Source: Bacteroidota bacterium (GTDB taxonomy: Bacteria > Bacteroidota > Bacteroidia > Cytophagales > Cyclobacteriaceae). From it: DNA of 41,644 bases. The stretch is from positions 1 through 41,644 of the forward strand of contig JADFHN010000032.1 in assembly GCA_022567155.1 (NCBI GenBank), in the 5' to 3' direction. A program made the translations under genes and the position numbers. Numbering within the stretch: position 1 is the stretch's first letter; each line of letters opens with the position of its first letter. The notes under the pieces are model-generated. The model had not been told where the DNA came from, did not search any database, and was given only the letters and a program-made list of their open reading frames with translations. Shown one piece after another: positions 16,605 to 24,871 of this stretch.

Positions 16605-17567
16605 TTACCTGGATGCTTCATTCCACACCATACTGGATGCACCTAGTACAGCGACATTTTTATGCAGCAATTCAGACGTTAACAATTTCGGAGGGTTCTT
16701 TTTGTAAATTGGCATCATGTTTTCATACAGATACTGGCGTGTGGGTTTAAGTAAATAATCACCTGCATTCACCAATCCACCAGTTAGAAAAACGGCTTCC
16801 GGGCTGAAATGGACAATTGTGTCTGCCAGTTTCATCCCCAGTATCCGTCCGGTGTATTCAAAAGCCCGGATAGCAATGGTGTCTTTTCGTATGGCTGCAT
16901 TAGTGATCATTTCTGCAGAAAGTTCATCGAAGGGCACATTTCTCAACTCGCTTTCATCCAGGTAATCTGCCAGCAGCTTATACACCGTACGCTTGATGCC
17001 GGTAGCCGACACGTACGTTTCAAGGCAACCGCGGCGTCCACAGCCACATTCACGACCGAACACATTTACCAGGGTATGCCCCAATTCGCCTGCAAAACCA
17101 TCGTGCCCGTAAATGATCTGACCATTTGATACAATGCCGCTCCCTAAACCGGTTCCTAATGTGAACACAATAAAATCTTTCATGCCTTTGGCACCGCCAA
17201 AGATCATCTCACCCATGGCAGCAGCATTGGCGTCATTTGTCATATATATAGGCACATCATAATAATTTTTGAATTTTTCAACAAACGGGGTGACTCCCTT
17301 CCATTTCAGATTGGTCGGATACTCAATAGTTCCTCTAAGGTAATTACCGTTAGGAGCCCCAATACCTATTCCAATGAGTTCGAACAAAAAATTAATCTCC
17401 TTTTCCGCCTTTTTAATTTCTTCATCCAGTTGTATCAGGAAATCATCAAAGCTCCGGTCATCATTTGTGGGAAAGGAATTTTCGGCATATTCGTTACCTT
17501 CTTCATCTACAAATCCGAATTTTGTATTTGTGCCTCCAATATCAATTCCAAGAGCCAGCTTTTTCAT
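16605..17567 (-). CDS. ROK-family sugar kinase (glucokinase-like)
   Basis: 320 residues. The phosphate-binding motif LGIDIGGTNTKFGFVDEEG opens the protein. The second ATP motif is FTLGTGLGSGIVSNG. The ROK signature with its zinc site follows: GELGHTLVNVFGRECGCGRRGCLETY supplies the His and the C-x-C-x-x-x-x-C cysteines. Catalytic Asp lies in YMTNDANAAAMGE. The family phosphorylates glucose or N-acetylated hexoses; glucokinase is the likeliest reading, but specificity cannot be decided by eye. It lies tail-to-tail with the ABC permease gene (9-bp gap). It has a candidate promoter of its own (17590-17620). Confidence 0.88.
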   Translation of the reverse strand: MKKLALGIDIGGTNTKFGFVDEEGNEYAENSFPTNDDRSFDDFLIQLDEEIKKAEKEINFLFELIGIGIGAPNGNYLRGTIEYPTNLKWKGVTPFVEKFKNYYDVPIYMTNDANAAAMGEMIFGGAKGMKDFIVFTLGTGLGSGIVSNGQIIYGHDGFAGELGHTLVNVFGRECGCGRRGCLETYVSATGIKRTVYKLLADYLDESELRNVPFDELSAEMITNAAIRKDTIAIRAFEYTGRILGMKLADTIVHFSPEAVFLTGGLVNAGDYLLKPTRQYLYENMMPIYKKNPPKLLTSELLHKNVAVLGASSMVWNEASR

Positions 17568-17589
17568 AATTTTAACTATATAAGGCTTC

Positions 17590-17620
17590 CAAATCTAAAT
17601 AATTTTCAGTGTCGGTCAAT
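17590..17620 (-). promoter_or_regulatory. Promoter candidate for the ROK kinase gene
   Basis: On the minus strand ATTG (17620-17617), 19 bp, then TAGATTTG (17597-17590). The -7 box fits TAnnTTTG fully; the -33 box has one mismatch to TTTG. The leader to the ATG at 17567 would be about 15 bases. It lies between the methyltransferase stop and the kinase start. Confidence 0.5.
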
Positions 17621-17624
17621 GTTT

Positions 17625-18422
17625 TCAAGGTTTAACAGCCATAATTGAAAACATATACGGGAATTTATCCGTGAAATCCCTGATTACATACTTTCCATTA
17701 GATATCCGGATCATGCCGGGGTAAACTGGATAAGCACAGTAATTAAATTCATGGAAAAACCTGATCTGAAGTCCGGCCCGGGTCAGCGATGAAATGATAT
17801 CGCCAACAGGATGCTTCCAGCGGTATTCGTCTGCTGTTATATCTGCATCTGGTGCGGCATAAGTCCCGGTAAGATGGTACCTGACCGGTTCATTGGAGCC
17901 AAAATAACCGTTGGGGGTTTCTTTTAATTCATCAACCAGGATATCTAGAAACGGATGGAATTCAACCATATAAAATGTTGCTCCCGGTTTTAAAAAATGA
18001 TAAATGATCTCAGCCCATGATTTCAGTTCAGGAAGCCAGAATAACATCCCATAACTAGTAAAAACTACATCAAACCGTTTTTCAAGACGGCTTTTTAAAT
18101 CATAAATATCAGAAAGAATAAATTGTGAATGCATGTTCAGCTTCCAGGCCGTGTGAATACTGTTTTCAGAAAAATCTACCCCGGTCGGAATGTCTCCCAG
18201 TCGCTCCCAGCTTAAGGTGTCGAGGCCGAAGTGACACTGAAGATGCAGCATAGTTCTGCCATTCACCTCTTCACCTAATTCGCTGATTTCAATGTCGGTT
18301 AAGCTGTGTGCGCCTTTTTTAAATCCTTCAACATCATAAAAGTCCGAATTTGTATGATTCGTGGACCAGGCATTCCATAACTGCTTGTTTAAATAGATAT
18401 ATTTTTTGTAATCGCTGTTCAT
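17625..18422 (-). CDS. Class I SAM-dependent methyltransferase
   Basis: 265 residues with a Rossmann-type methyltransferase core. Motif I is the variant MLHLQCHFGLDTLSWERLG (about residues 59-77), followed by TGVDFSENSI (the acidic ribose-binding residue) and FDVVFTSYGMLFWLPEL for motif II/III. No signal peptide. The upstream TPR gene ends only 14 bp before its ATG, so the two are probably co-transcribed. The QCHFG variant is common in a group of uncharacterised bacterial methyltransferases; the substrate is unknown. Confidence 0.8.
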   Translation of the reverse strand: MNSDYKKYIYLNKQLWNAWSTNHTNSDFYDVEGFKKGAHSLTDIEISELGEEVNGRTMLHLQCHFGLDTLSWERLGDIPTGVDFSENSIHTAWKLNMHSQFILSDIYDLKSRLEKRFDVVFTSYGMLFWLPELKSWAEIIYHFLKPGATFYMVEFHPFLDILVDELKETPNGYFGSNEPVRYHLTGTYAAPDADITADEYRWKHPVGDIISSLTRAGLQIRFFHEFNYCAYPVYPGMIRISNGKYVIRDFTDKFPYMFSIMAVKP

Positions 18423-18436
18423 ATGGCCACAACAGC

Positions 18437-19561
18437 TTAATTACACTTTTTTTTCAGTTCTTTTGAGGCTGTTTCAAGGCCCATATTGGCAGCGGTGTTC
18501 AGGTCAAGGCACCCGTCATAGTTGTTACCAAGTTCAAATTTAGACAATGCCCGGAAGTAGTATGCTTCCGGATCGGTAGGATATAGCTCAATAGAACTCG
18601 TATAATCTTTGATAGAGCCTTCAAAATCCCTTATTTCAAATTTGGCCGAGGCCCTGTTGTCATAAAAAAGAGCCTCCCCAGGATCCATTTCGATGGCTTT
18701 AGTATAGTCTTCGATTGCCCCGTCGTAGTTCTCAAGATTATATCTTGCCACTCCCCTGAAATTGTAAGCATCGGGATCATCCGGGAAAAGAGCCAGCGAG
18801 GACGTGTAATCGGCTATTGCTCCTTCATAATCAGCCAGTGCACTTCGTGCCAATGCCCGATTATCGTATTTGGTGGCATCAGTTGAGTCCAGTTCAATGG
18901 CTTTTGAATAATCTGCAACCGCACTTGTATAGTCGCCCAGGGTGTACCGGGCCACCCCACGGTAGTTGTATGTTTCAGCATCGTCCGGGTCCAGCCTTAT
19001 TGATCGCGTGTAATCATCAATGGCGTTCAAATACTCCCCGAGTTCGGCGCTTGTTACGCCCCGGTTGAAAAGTTTATCCGGATCATCAGGATCAAAATTG
19101 ATAGCGCGTGAAAAATCAAAAAATGCTTCTTCATAATACTCAAGATTGTACCATGCAAAACCCCGGTTGGCATAAGCGTCCGCATTTTCCTCATTCAACT
19201 TCAGCGCTTTATTAAAATCAGGAATGGCTGCAGCATTATCACCCAGATAAAATTTTGCAATTCCCCGGTTGTTATAATACCCCTCTACCGTACTGTCGTA
19301 TTCGATGGCAAAATTAAAATCACCAATGGCGCCGTAAAAATCCTCCATCATTGATTTTACTTTACCACGTTCATTGTATGCTTCTGCATTAAATGGTTCA
19401 GCCATGATGGCCGCTTTAAACAGTAATAGCGCCTGTTCGTAATTCTCTTTTTCCACACTTTCATTACCCTGCCGGATAAAATCGCCGGCCTTATTCTGAG
19501 CCTCCAGGAAAATGGGTGAAAATACAAACAGTGCTGCGGTTGCTAATACTATAGTTTTCAT
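18437..19561 (-). CDS. Secreted or periplasmic TPR-repeat protein
   Basis: 374 residues from the ATG at 19561, chosen because MKTIVLATAALFVFSPIFLE is a signal peptide; an upstream ATG at 19606 would add 15 residues before it. The remainder is about ten consecutive 34-residue TPR units with the pattern A-Y-N-x-R-G-x-A-x-x-x-L-x-D-Y-x-x-A-I-x-D-Y-x-x-A-I-x-L-x-P-D. Unit sequences alternate between RGVARY- and RASAKF-like starts, as if pairs were duplicated. A protein scaffold role is typical of such arrays. It heads a two-gene unit with the methyltransferase downstream. Confidence 0.88.
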   Translation of the reverse strand: MKTIVLATAALFVFSPIFLEAQNKAGDFIRQGNESVEKENYEQALLLFKAAIMAEPFNAEAYNERGKVKSMMEDFYGAIGDFNFAIEYDSTVEGYYNNRGIAKFYLGDNAAAIPDFNKALKLNEENADAYANRGFAWYNLEYYEEAFFDFSRAINFDPDDPDKLFNRGVTSAELGEYLNAIDDYTRSIRLDPDDAETYNYRGVARYTLGDYTSAVADYSKAIELDSTDATKYDNRALARSALADYEGAIADYTSSLALFPDDPDAYNFRGVARYNLENYDGAIEDYTKAIEMDPGEALFYDNRASAKFEIRDFEGSIKDYTSSIELYPTDPEAYYFRALSKFELGNNYDGCLDLNTAANMGLETASKELKKKCN

Positions 19562-19580
19562 CGGAACAATTACTTTGTTC

Positions 19581-19588
19581 CAAAAATA
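19581..19588 (-). promoter_or_regulatory. -7 box before the TPR gene
   Basis: TATTTTTG on the minus strand (19588-19581) matches TAnnTTTG and lies 20-27 bases upstream of the ATG at 19561. The surrounding bases (CAAAAATAGAAA on the plus strand) are identical to those upstream of asd at 39771-39782. No good -33 box is seen at the right distance. Confidence 0.35.
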
Positions 19589-19668
19589 GAAATATTTGCG
19601 AATCATCCAGCTTTATGCCGGGAGAACAAATGCTTGTATTTTTAAATTAATACATTTGCCATAAGCTC

Positions 19669-20640
19669 TCAGCAGCACCCGCCTCCGTTGTAATGCCAGG
19701 TAGAATCTGAAATAAATATATCAGAACGGTTAAGAGCAGCTAATTTTTCGGCTGTTTTATTACAAATAGATAAGGGATGGTTATTTAAAAGAATATGCCC
19801 GTTATGATCATCAAAATACTCTTCTGATCCAAAATAAATTGCGGATCTTCCGGTAAAAATGCACGGACCGTCAGCCGGAATCAGATCTTTAATAGCACAT
19901 ATTTCTACGCTCTCAATGAATATATCTGCTTCAAGCGCATATTTTTCTTTTGATAATATCCGGTAGGGATATTTTGCCCTCACTTCAACCGTTCCGAATC
20001 CTGCACTTGTAATCAGATGCAAGTACTCATTCAGCGATATAGCGCCGCTCAGGCAAATCGCCCGCAAATCTTCATCATCAGCCAGATGTTGTGGCATTTC
20101 AGTATCACAAACCGGATCGGAAAGTATAAGCCGGCCTCCCGGTTTGAGCACCCTGTACATTTCACCGATGGCTTTTACCAGATCTTTTCTGGTAAAAATA
20201 TTGAACAGACAATTCTGAGCAGCTATGTCGATGCTTGAATCCTCCACAGGTAGCGCCAGCGCGTTTCCATGTATAAGACGTATAAAATCACGCCGGAACC
20301 ACGGATTCAGCTTTTCTGCTTCTTTCAGATTTGCGTCGCAAACGTCAATCATCTGGTCCACCACATCCAACCCAACCACTTTTCCAGTATGTCGGCTGAA
20401 ATACGTAAACTGCAATAATTCCATGCCCCCGCCAATGCCCACATAAAGTACCGCCGGATCGCCCGAAAGATCCGCCGGATGTACCGTGCTTCCGCAACCG
20501 TAATTCATTTTTAGCATTTTGCCGGGGATAGTCAACCCCGGCAATTGCCAGATGGGATTGGTCGTACAGCATAGTCCTTCATTGGGTGATAAGGCTGCCT
20601 TATGATAAACGTCAATTGTGGTTTCAAGGTATGATTCCAT
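19669..20640 (-). CDS. arsM: Arsenite methyltransferase, arsenosugar-type ArsM
   Basis: 323 residues. The SAM-binding core reads YVGIGGGMELLQF then VVGLDVVDQMIDVC. The arrangement of cysteines is diagnostic: NEGLCCTTNPIW (C24, C25), MNYGCGSTVHP (about C49), SDPVCDTEMP, RAICLSGAIS, and a GGGCC C-terminus. The GLCCTT…WQLPGLTIP start is what I know from the ArsM found with the radical-SAM ArsS in arsenosugar biosynthesis. It would methylate As(III), contributing to arsenic detoxification. No ArsS, ArsR or efflux gene is adjacent in this window. The neighbours are a TPR gene and a DUF3179 lipoprotein on the same strand, with gaps too large to prove an operon. Confidence 0.85.
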   Translation of the reverse strand: MESYLETTIDVYHKAALSPNEGLCCTTNPIWQLPGLTIPGKMLKMNYGCGSTVHPADLSGDPAVLYVGIGGGMELLQFTYFSRHTGKVVGLDVVDQMIDVCDANLKEAEKLNPWFRRDFIRLIHGNALALPVEDSSIDIAAQNCLFNIFTRKDLVKAIGEMYRVLKPGGRLILSDPVCDTEMPQHLADDEDLRAICLSGAISLNEYLHLITSAGFGTVEVRAKYPYRILSKEKYALEADIFIESVEICAIKDLIPADGPCIFTGRSAIYFGSEEYFDDHNGHILLNNHPLSICNKTAEKLAALNRSDIFISDSTWHYNGGGCC

Positions 20641-20878
20641 ATAATTAAACTCGATGTAAAATGCTAAGTTATGAGAATTTCTTTTCTTCGCCCAAAAGGA
20701 GAGCTGTCCAGTGGCTATTAATCAGATGACATTGGAAACGAGCTCTGATTACCAGGGTGTTAACAAGACAAATTCCATTCTGATAATTTTTATCAGCAAG
20801 CCGGATCTCCATTTCGCGCTGTGCTTTTAACATTGAGAAAGAAGCGATTAAGATTTGACGGCGTTACGGCGAAGTACT

Positions 20879-21979
20879 TCAGTTATTCGTCCACCATATA
20901 GCCAAATTAGGGTAAAATGTTGCCCACGAAAACCAAAAGCCCATAAACGAAGTAACCGGTGTCAGGCGTTCGCCCGTATTCGGTCCGGAAATAATCTCTC
21001 CGAAAACATTGTAAACGTTGCCGTTCTGATCCTGAATTATTCCAGTTCCCGAATCGTCCGGAGAAAATACTTCATCATTGAATTTAAATGCCACCATAAA
21101 ATTATCCGGATCAGAACCAATAACAACTATCTTTTCTCCTCCAACCAGGTCTTCGATTAAGCCCACACCTTCGGGAAACGTTTTTAGTCGGTAGGCTTTA
21201 ACCTCACCTTCATTAATTACACCCAACACTCTTTCTTTTCGTGATAATCTGCTGTCTTCATTTGATATCGGAAAAATCAGATATTCTTCCACACGATAAT
21301 CACCTTGACTTGTAAAATACGGATAGGTGCCGTACCTGCGGTTGAAACCCGTTTCAAGCGACATCACCTTCGTATCCGGAAACATTGCTTTCCATGTTTT
21401 CCAGGTGGTTTCCACCACCGAAAATACAGTAGCCTGACTGCCAATAAGTACTCCGTTTACGCAATCCATTCTCATCTGACTCCAGTTGCTGTCGGTTGCC
21501 CGATCGTAAGGAATAAGATTTGTGTTGTACAACAATCCTGAAACTCCGAAAGTTGTTACTGTGTTATTGATCTCCCTGCTCCAGTTAATGGCCGTTCCGG
21601 TCAAAGGACAATATGTGATGGCAAAGGAATGTACGCCAATATTGTCATTTACAATTTCGTGCCAGTCAAGGATCAGATGCGGATACGCCCGCGTTTCGTC
21701 CCCGAATTTATACCCGATGACCAGGTCATTATCACTTAAGTATGTTGCTTCTGACGCGCTCACCAGATTCGGCGATTCAAGTGCCGGTATGCCGTCTTTC
21801 CCTGGTCCTCCATCAAAAACTTCATCTGACGGTATCAGCCAGCTATTAGGATTAGGATTCGGATTAGGATTTTGTGATCCTCCCGGACTGGGTGTATTTC
21901 CGATCGGGTCCGGATCACTACCGCAGTTTGCTATAATGAACGCTATGAGCAATACAATTACAATTTTGAGCTTTTTCAT
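20879..21979 (-). CDS. DUF3179 domain lipoprotein
   Basis: 366 residues. A lipoprotein signal peptide (MKKLKIVIVLLIAFIIANCG) has a lipobox ending at Cys19, and a low-complexity linker with repeated Pro-Asn (PNPNPNPN) follows. The main body is a DUF3179 domain: FDGGPGKDGIPALESP, YLSDNDLVIGYKFGDETRAY, HEIVNDNI and the conserved ITYCPLTGTAINWSR with its Cys, then FGVSGLLYNTNLIPYDRATD and SNWSQM. The family is exported and of unknown function. It is on the same strand as arsM (238-bp gap containing a CTGATAA/TTATCAG hairpin at 20780-20796). Confidence 0.88.
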   Translation of the reverse strand: MKKLKIVIVLLIAFIIANCGSDPDPIGNTPSPGGSQNPNPNPNPNSWLIPSDEVFDGGPGKDGIPALESPNLVSASEATYLSDNDLVIGYKFGDETRAYPHLILDWHEIVNDNIGVHSFAITYCPLTGTAINWSREINNTVTTFGVSGLLYNTNLIPYDRATDSNWSQMRMDCVNGVLIGSQATVFSVVETTWKTWKAMFPDTKVMSLETGFNRRYGTYPYFTSQGDYRVEEYLIFPISNEDSRLSRKERVLGVINEGEVKAYRLKTFPEGVGLIEDLVGGEKIVVIGSDPDNFMVAFKFNDEVFSPDDSGTGIIQDQNGNVYNVFGEIISGPNTGERLTPVTSFMGFWFSWATFYPNLAIWWTNN

Positions 21980-22118
21980 GACATATTAAAAGTGGTTAAA
22001 TATGTAACCAATTTAATACATTTAAAAGTTCACAAGAATAGTATTTTTTTTAGGATAGCTTCATTTTATGCATGGTGATTGGTTTCTTTGTAATTTAGAA
22101 ATGTGAAGATACTGCAAA

Positions 22119-23078
22119 ATGGAATCAAGCATGCCTGAGGTGTTAAATTCAGTGTACAGTATCATTTTTCAAATGGAAGTTTTTCCAGGGTTCGAGGGTG
22201 TTGTTATCATTGCGCTTCTGATTCTGATTGTCATTTTGCTGATTTCCATGCATCAAAAACAAGTTGTAAATAAAGAACTTAAAAACAAGGCTGACCTGAT
22301 TAAAGAAAAGGCTAAAGCCATTGAAGAGCGAAATAAAATACTCGAGGACCAGATTCGCAGCCTGAAAGAACTCAATGAAGAGAAAAATAATATGATTAGT
22401 GTGGTTTCGCACGATCTGAAAGCTCCGCTCAACCGGATATTTGCACTTACCAATCTTTTATACCTCACCTCTTCCGGATTTAACGATGAACAAAAAGAAT
22501 ACCTTGAAAAATTGAACATTGTAGTGAAGGAGGGATTGGATCTGATACGTAACCTGCTGGATATCAGGGCGCTGGAGTATAAAGGTGTTGAGATAAATCT
22601 TGAAAACCTGGATTTAAAGGAAGTTATCGAAAATCTTATCATAACATACGATTCGTACATAGCCCGGAAAAATCAAAAAATTTTATTCAAATCGAATGTA
22701 ATATCCTGTCCTTTGGTATCAGACATCCATTACCTCAATAGGATTTTTGACAATCTGATCTCAAACGCAATAAAATTTTCGCCTGGCAATACCAGCATTT
22801 TGATTAATTGCCACTGGAACGACAAACACATCACCGTGAAAGTCTCTGATGAAGGACCAGGAATAACGCATGAAGATCAGTCGAAGTTGTTTCAGAAATT
22901 TCAGGTATTGTCAGCAAGACCTACGGGGGGTGAAAGCTCAACCGGTCTGGGCCTTTCCATTACAAAATATCTTGTAGAAATGCTGAGCGGAGAAATTTAT
23001 TATGAACAAGGAGCTCGAAATAAAGGATCGACTTTTGTTGTCAAACTTCCGATTCATTCTTCTATACCGGAGTCATAG
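22119..23078 (+). CDS. Membrane-bound sensor histidine kinase
   Basis: 319 residues. One transmembrane helix (about residues 27-43) is followed by a coiled coil to about residue 90. Then come the H box ISVVSHDLKAPLNRIFAL (His98), N box NRIFDNLISNAIKFSPG, G1 VSDEGPGI and G2 SSTGLGLSITKYLVE. There is almost no extracytoplasmic sensor domain, so it probably senses through the membrane segment or a partner. Its 3' end overlaps the 3' end of a response regulator gene on the other strand by 25 bp (23054-23078), an unusual tail-to-tail arrangement for a likely cognate pair. Confidence 0.9.
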   Translation: MESSMPEVLNSVYSIIFQMEVFPGFEGVVIIALLILIVILLISMHQKQVVNKELKNKADLIKEKAKAIEERNKILEDQIRSLKELNEEKNNMISVVSHDLKAPLNRIFALTNLLYLTSSGFNDEQKEYLEKLNIVVKEGLDLIRNLLDIRALEYKGVEINLENLDLKEVIENLIITYDSYIARKNQKILFKSNVISCPLVSDIHYLNRIFDNLISNAIKFSPGNTSILINCHWNDKHITVKVSDEGPGITHEDQSKLFQKFQVLSARPTGGESSTGLGLSITKYLVEMLSGEIYYEQGARNKGSTFVVKLPIHSSIPES

Positions 23079-23443
23079 AATATGTCCTCACTGTCTTCAA
23101 TAATGGCGGTTAATGTGGAAATCACATTGTCATCCTTGATTACGTAATCACGAATGCCTCTTTTTATAAAATCAAGCACAAGGTTTCCGTCATCAATTGC
23201 GCTCAGTACAATTACTTTGGTGTGTTCAGCGAGATTGTCTTTTACATTTTCAAACAATTCAATTCCGTTCATGCCTGGCAATTTATAATCAATAATCAAT
23301 ACGTCTGGCGTAATAGATTTCAAAGCTACAATGGCATCTTCAGCCGTATAATAGGCATATATTTTATATTTTGTCCTTAAGCTTTTCTTCAGAAATTCAG
23401 AATAAATGTTATCGTCTTCGACAATGAAAATTTTCTTGACCAT
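23054..23443 (-). CDS. Single-domain response regulator
   Basis: 129 residues forming only a receiver domain. It has the acidic pair after IFIVED, phospho-acceptor Asp52 in LIIDYKLPGMNGIELFE, Ser81 in VIVLSAIDD and Lys103 in YVIKDD. There is no output domain, so it must act by binding another protein or as a phosphorelay intermediate. Placed tail-to-tail and overlapping with the histidine kinase gene, it is the obvious candidate partner, although the two cannot be on one transcript. Confidence 0.9.
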   Translation of the reverse strand: MVKKIFIVEDDNIYSEFLKKSLRTKYKIYAYYTAEDAIVALKSITPDVLIIDYKLPGMNGIELFENVKDNLAEHTKVIVLSAIDDGNLVLDFIKRGIRDYVIKDDNVISTLTAIIEDSEDIFYDSGIEE

Positions 23444-23515
23444 GATTATTAGGGACTGATTATGGTTCGAAAATAACTAATTCTTCGAAATATTGTACAG
23501 TTTGTGTGATGATTC

Positions 23516-23803
23516 CTATCGGGAAGTCCCGGATCGTATCGGTTTTTTTGAAATCACTGAAATGAGTAAGAGCACTGTAAAAATAATCAGAAGTGCTTTA
23601 AAGAAGATAATACCGATAGCTCCAATTGAAACAAACACGCCAAAAACCGTAGCAAGCATGACAATAAAAATCCCAAATACCACCACGATGATTCCTGCGA
23701 TCGCACCAAATAAATCAACTCCTGCAGCAATGGCAACGGCGCCCAGTGGGATTAACAAGATCAACAGAAACGGGGCAAACAGCAGGAATAGAATGAATTT
23801 CAT
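23516..23803 (-). CDS. Small hydrophobic membrane protein
   Basis: 95 residues, almost wholly hydrophobic: three to four membrane spans (residues about 2-25, 30-55, 58-85) rich in Ile, Val, Phe, Gly and Ala, with a short basic tail. No catalytic motif is visible and I do not recognise a named family. The last codons (IRSGTSR) lie in a palindromic stretch (CGGGAAGTCCCG at 23520-23531), so the C-terminus may have been altered by a repeat insertion. Confidence 0.6.
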   Translation of the reverse strand: MKFILFLLFAPFLLILLIPLGAVAIAAGVDLFGAIAGIIVVVFGIFIVMLATVFGVFVSIGAIGIIFFKALLIIFTVLLLISVISKKPIRSGTSR

Positions 23804-23918
23804 AGCATAATTATATACGAATCCGTCAGCATATCGTTTAGTTTATCCAAATAAATTTAATCCGCTTAACTATTATTAAATACCTGTTTGTAAATTTAAA
23901 GACAATATGCTCAAGCTC

Positions 23919-24320
23919 TTAAAAAGGAAGCTCGTTTTCGCCGCCACCCTCACTTCCTTCTTTTCCTGTATTGTTTTGCAGCCATTCAGGCTCCTGATTC
24001 GCATCTGGATGGGCTGTATCCTTACTGCTGCCTGAATCTGACGCCAACTCCTCAATCCGCCATGCCTGCAATGAATTAAAGTATTTGGTTTGACCCTGCG
24101 GATCGGTCCACTTCCTTCCTTTCAGATTAAAGTTCACTGTTACTTCATCGCCGGTGTTATAGGCGTCGAGTAGTACACACCGATCCTGTATCAATTCGAA
24201 CTTAATAAATTCCGGAAAGCTCGGGTTATCGGCATACTCCACCACAAATTCTCTCTTTTTAAAAGAGTTGCTTATTTCCTGGATGTCGTATATTTCAACA
24301 ATTTTGCCTGTTATGTTCAT
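23919..24320 (-). CDS. DUF3127 domain protein
   Basis: 133 residues from ATG 24320 (a TTG one codon earlier is possible). The DUF3127 domain is clear: MNITGKIVEIYDIQEISNSF, KKREFVVEYADNP, EFIKFELIQDRC, GDEVTVNFNLKGRKW, FNSLQAWRIE. The predicted fold is an OB-like barrel. The C-terminus is acidic and ends GGGENELPF, resembling the E/D-rich PF tip of single-strand-DNA-binding proteins (compare EEEDDLPF in the SSB of this window). That suggests a nucleic-acid-related role and recruitment of the same partners. This link is inference. Confidence 0.85.
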   Translation of the reverse strand: MNITGKIVEIYDIQEISNSFKKREFVVEYADNPSFPEFIKFELIQDRCVLLDAYNTGDEVTVNFNLKGRKWTDPQGQTKYFNSLQAWRIEELASDSGSSKDTAHPDANQEPEWLQNNTGKEGSEGGGENELPF

Positions 24321-24373
24321 CAATCTTTTTTAACTTATATAATTAAATCAGGGTTCAAATTTAAGTGATTAAC

Positions 24374-24571
24374 ATGGATGAACGAAAGAATTTTCAGATT
24401 ATGCGTGAGGATATTCCGGTACCTCTTGAAGCGATCGAAGATCTGCTGTACAAAATTGCTTTAGAGATGAATGAACTGAAAGGCAGACCTTTGACAGAAA
24501 AACGTAGTTTACTCAATAAAAAGCAAAAAATTGCCGAGGAACTCCAATATCGGATATTTCTTATCACATAA
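24374..24571 (+). CDS. Small hypothetical protein
   Basis: 65 residues from ATG 24374 (MDERKNFQIMREDIPVPLEA); a GTG at 24365 could add three. Highly charged and helical, no signal peptide, no recognised family. It is divergent from the DUF3127 gene and followed 7 bp later by another small protein on the same strand, likely co-transcribed. Confidence 0.55.
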   Translation: MDERKNFQIMREDIPVPLEAIEDLLYKIALEMNELKGRPLTEKRSLLNKKQKIAEELQYRIFLIT

Positions 24572-24578
24572 TATTATT

Positions 24579-24779
24579 ATGGCATTGTCATTTGATAATT
24601 TACAAACAGGCCACAAATATTTTCTGAGAAATTATGGCGAAGAGACTCACTTTGTAGTACTTGATATTCTTGATGATGGCGATCTGAAGGTTAAACACCT
24701 TGAAACGCTCGAAATTTTTATGCTAAGTGAACTTGTCCGGTACGGCCGAGGTGATGATTATGACTTGTTTGATATCTAA
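24579..24779 (+). CDS. Small hypothetical protein
   Basis: 66 residues from ATG 24579 (MALSFDNLQTGHKYFLRNYG), the start that directly follows the preceding small gene; an in-frame ATG at 24531 lies inside that gene and is less likely. The sequence looks like a compact beta-barrel (KYFLRNYGEETHFVVLDILD, DLKVKHLETLEIF) with an acidic end (YGRGDDYDLFDI). No named family recognised; soluble. Confidence 0.6.
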   Translation: MALSFDNLQTGHKYFLRNYGEETHFVVLDILDDGDLKVKHLETLEIFMLSELVRYGRGDDYDLFDI

Positions 24780-24871
24780 ACAAGTGTAATTAAACTCCTT
24801 ATGTATCCGCGAATACCAGATCATAATAACGTGGACAAAAATTTTACCTGCAGGTTATTATACCGAAGCTG

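Noticed and set aside
20780-20796. Hairpin CTGATAA-TTT-TTATCAG as terminator of the DUF3179 gene.
   Set aside because: No T tract follows on the minus strand and the stem is AT-rich; only noted as a possible structure.
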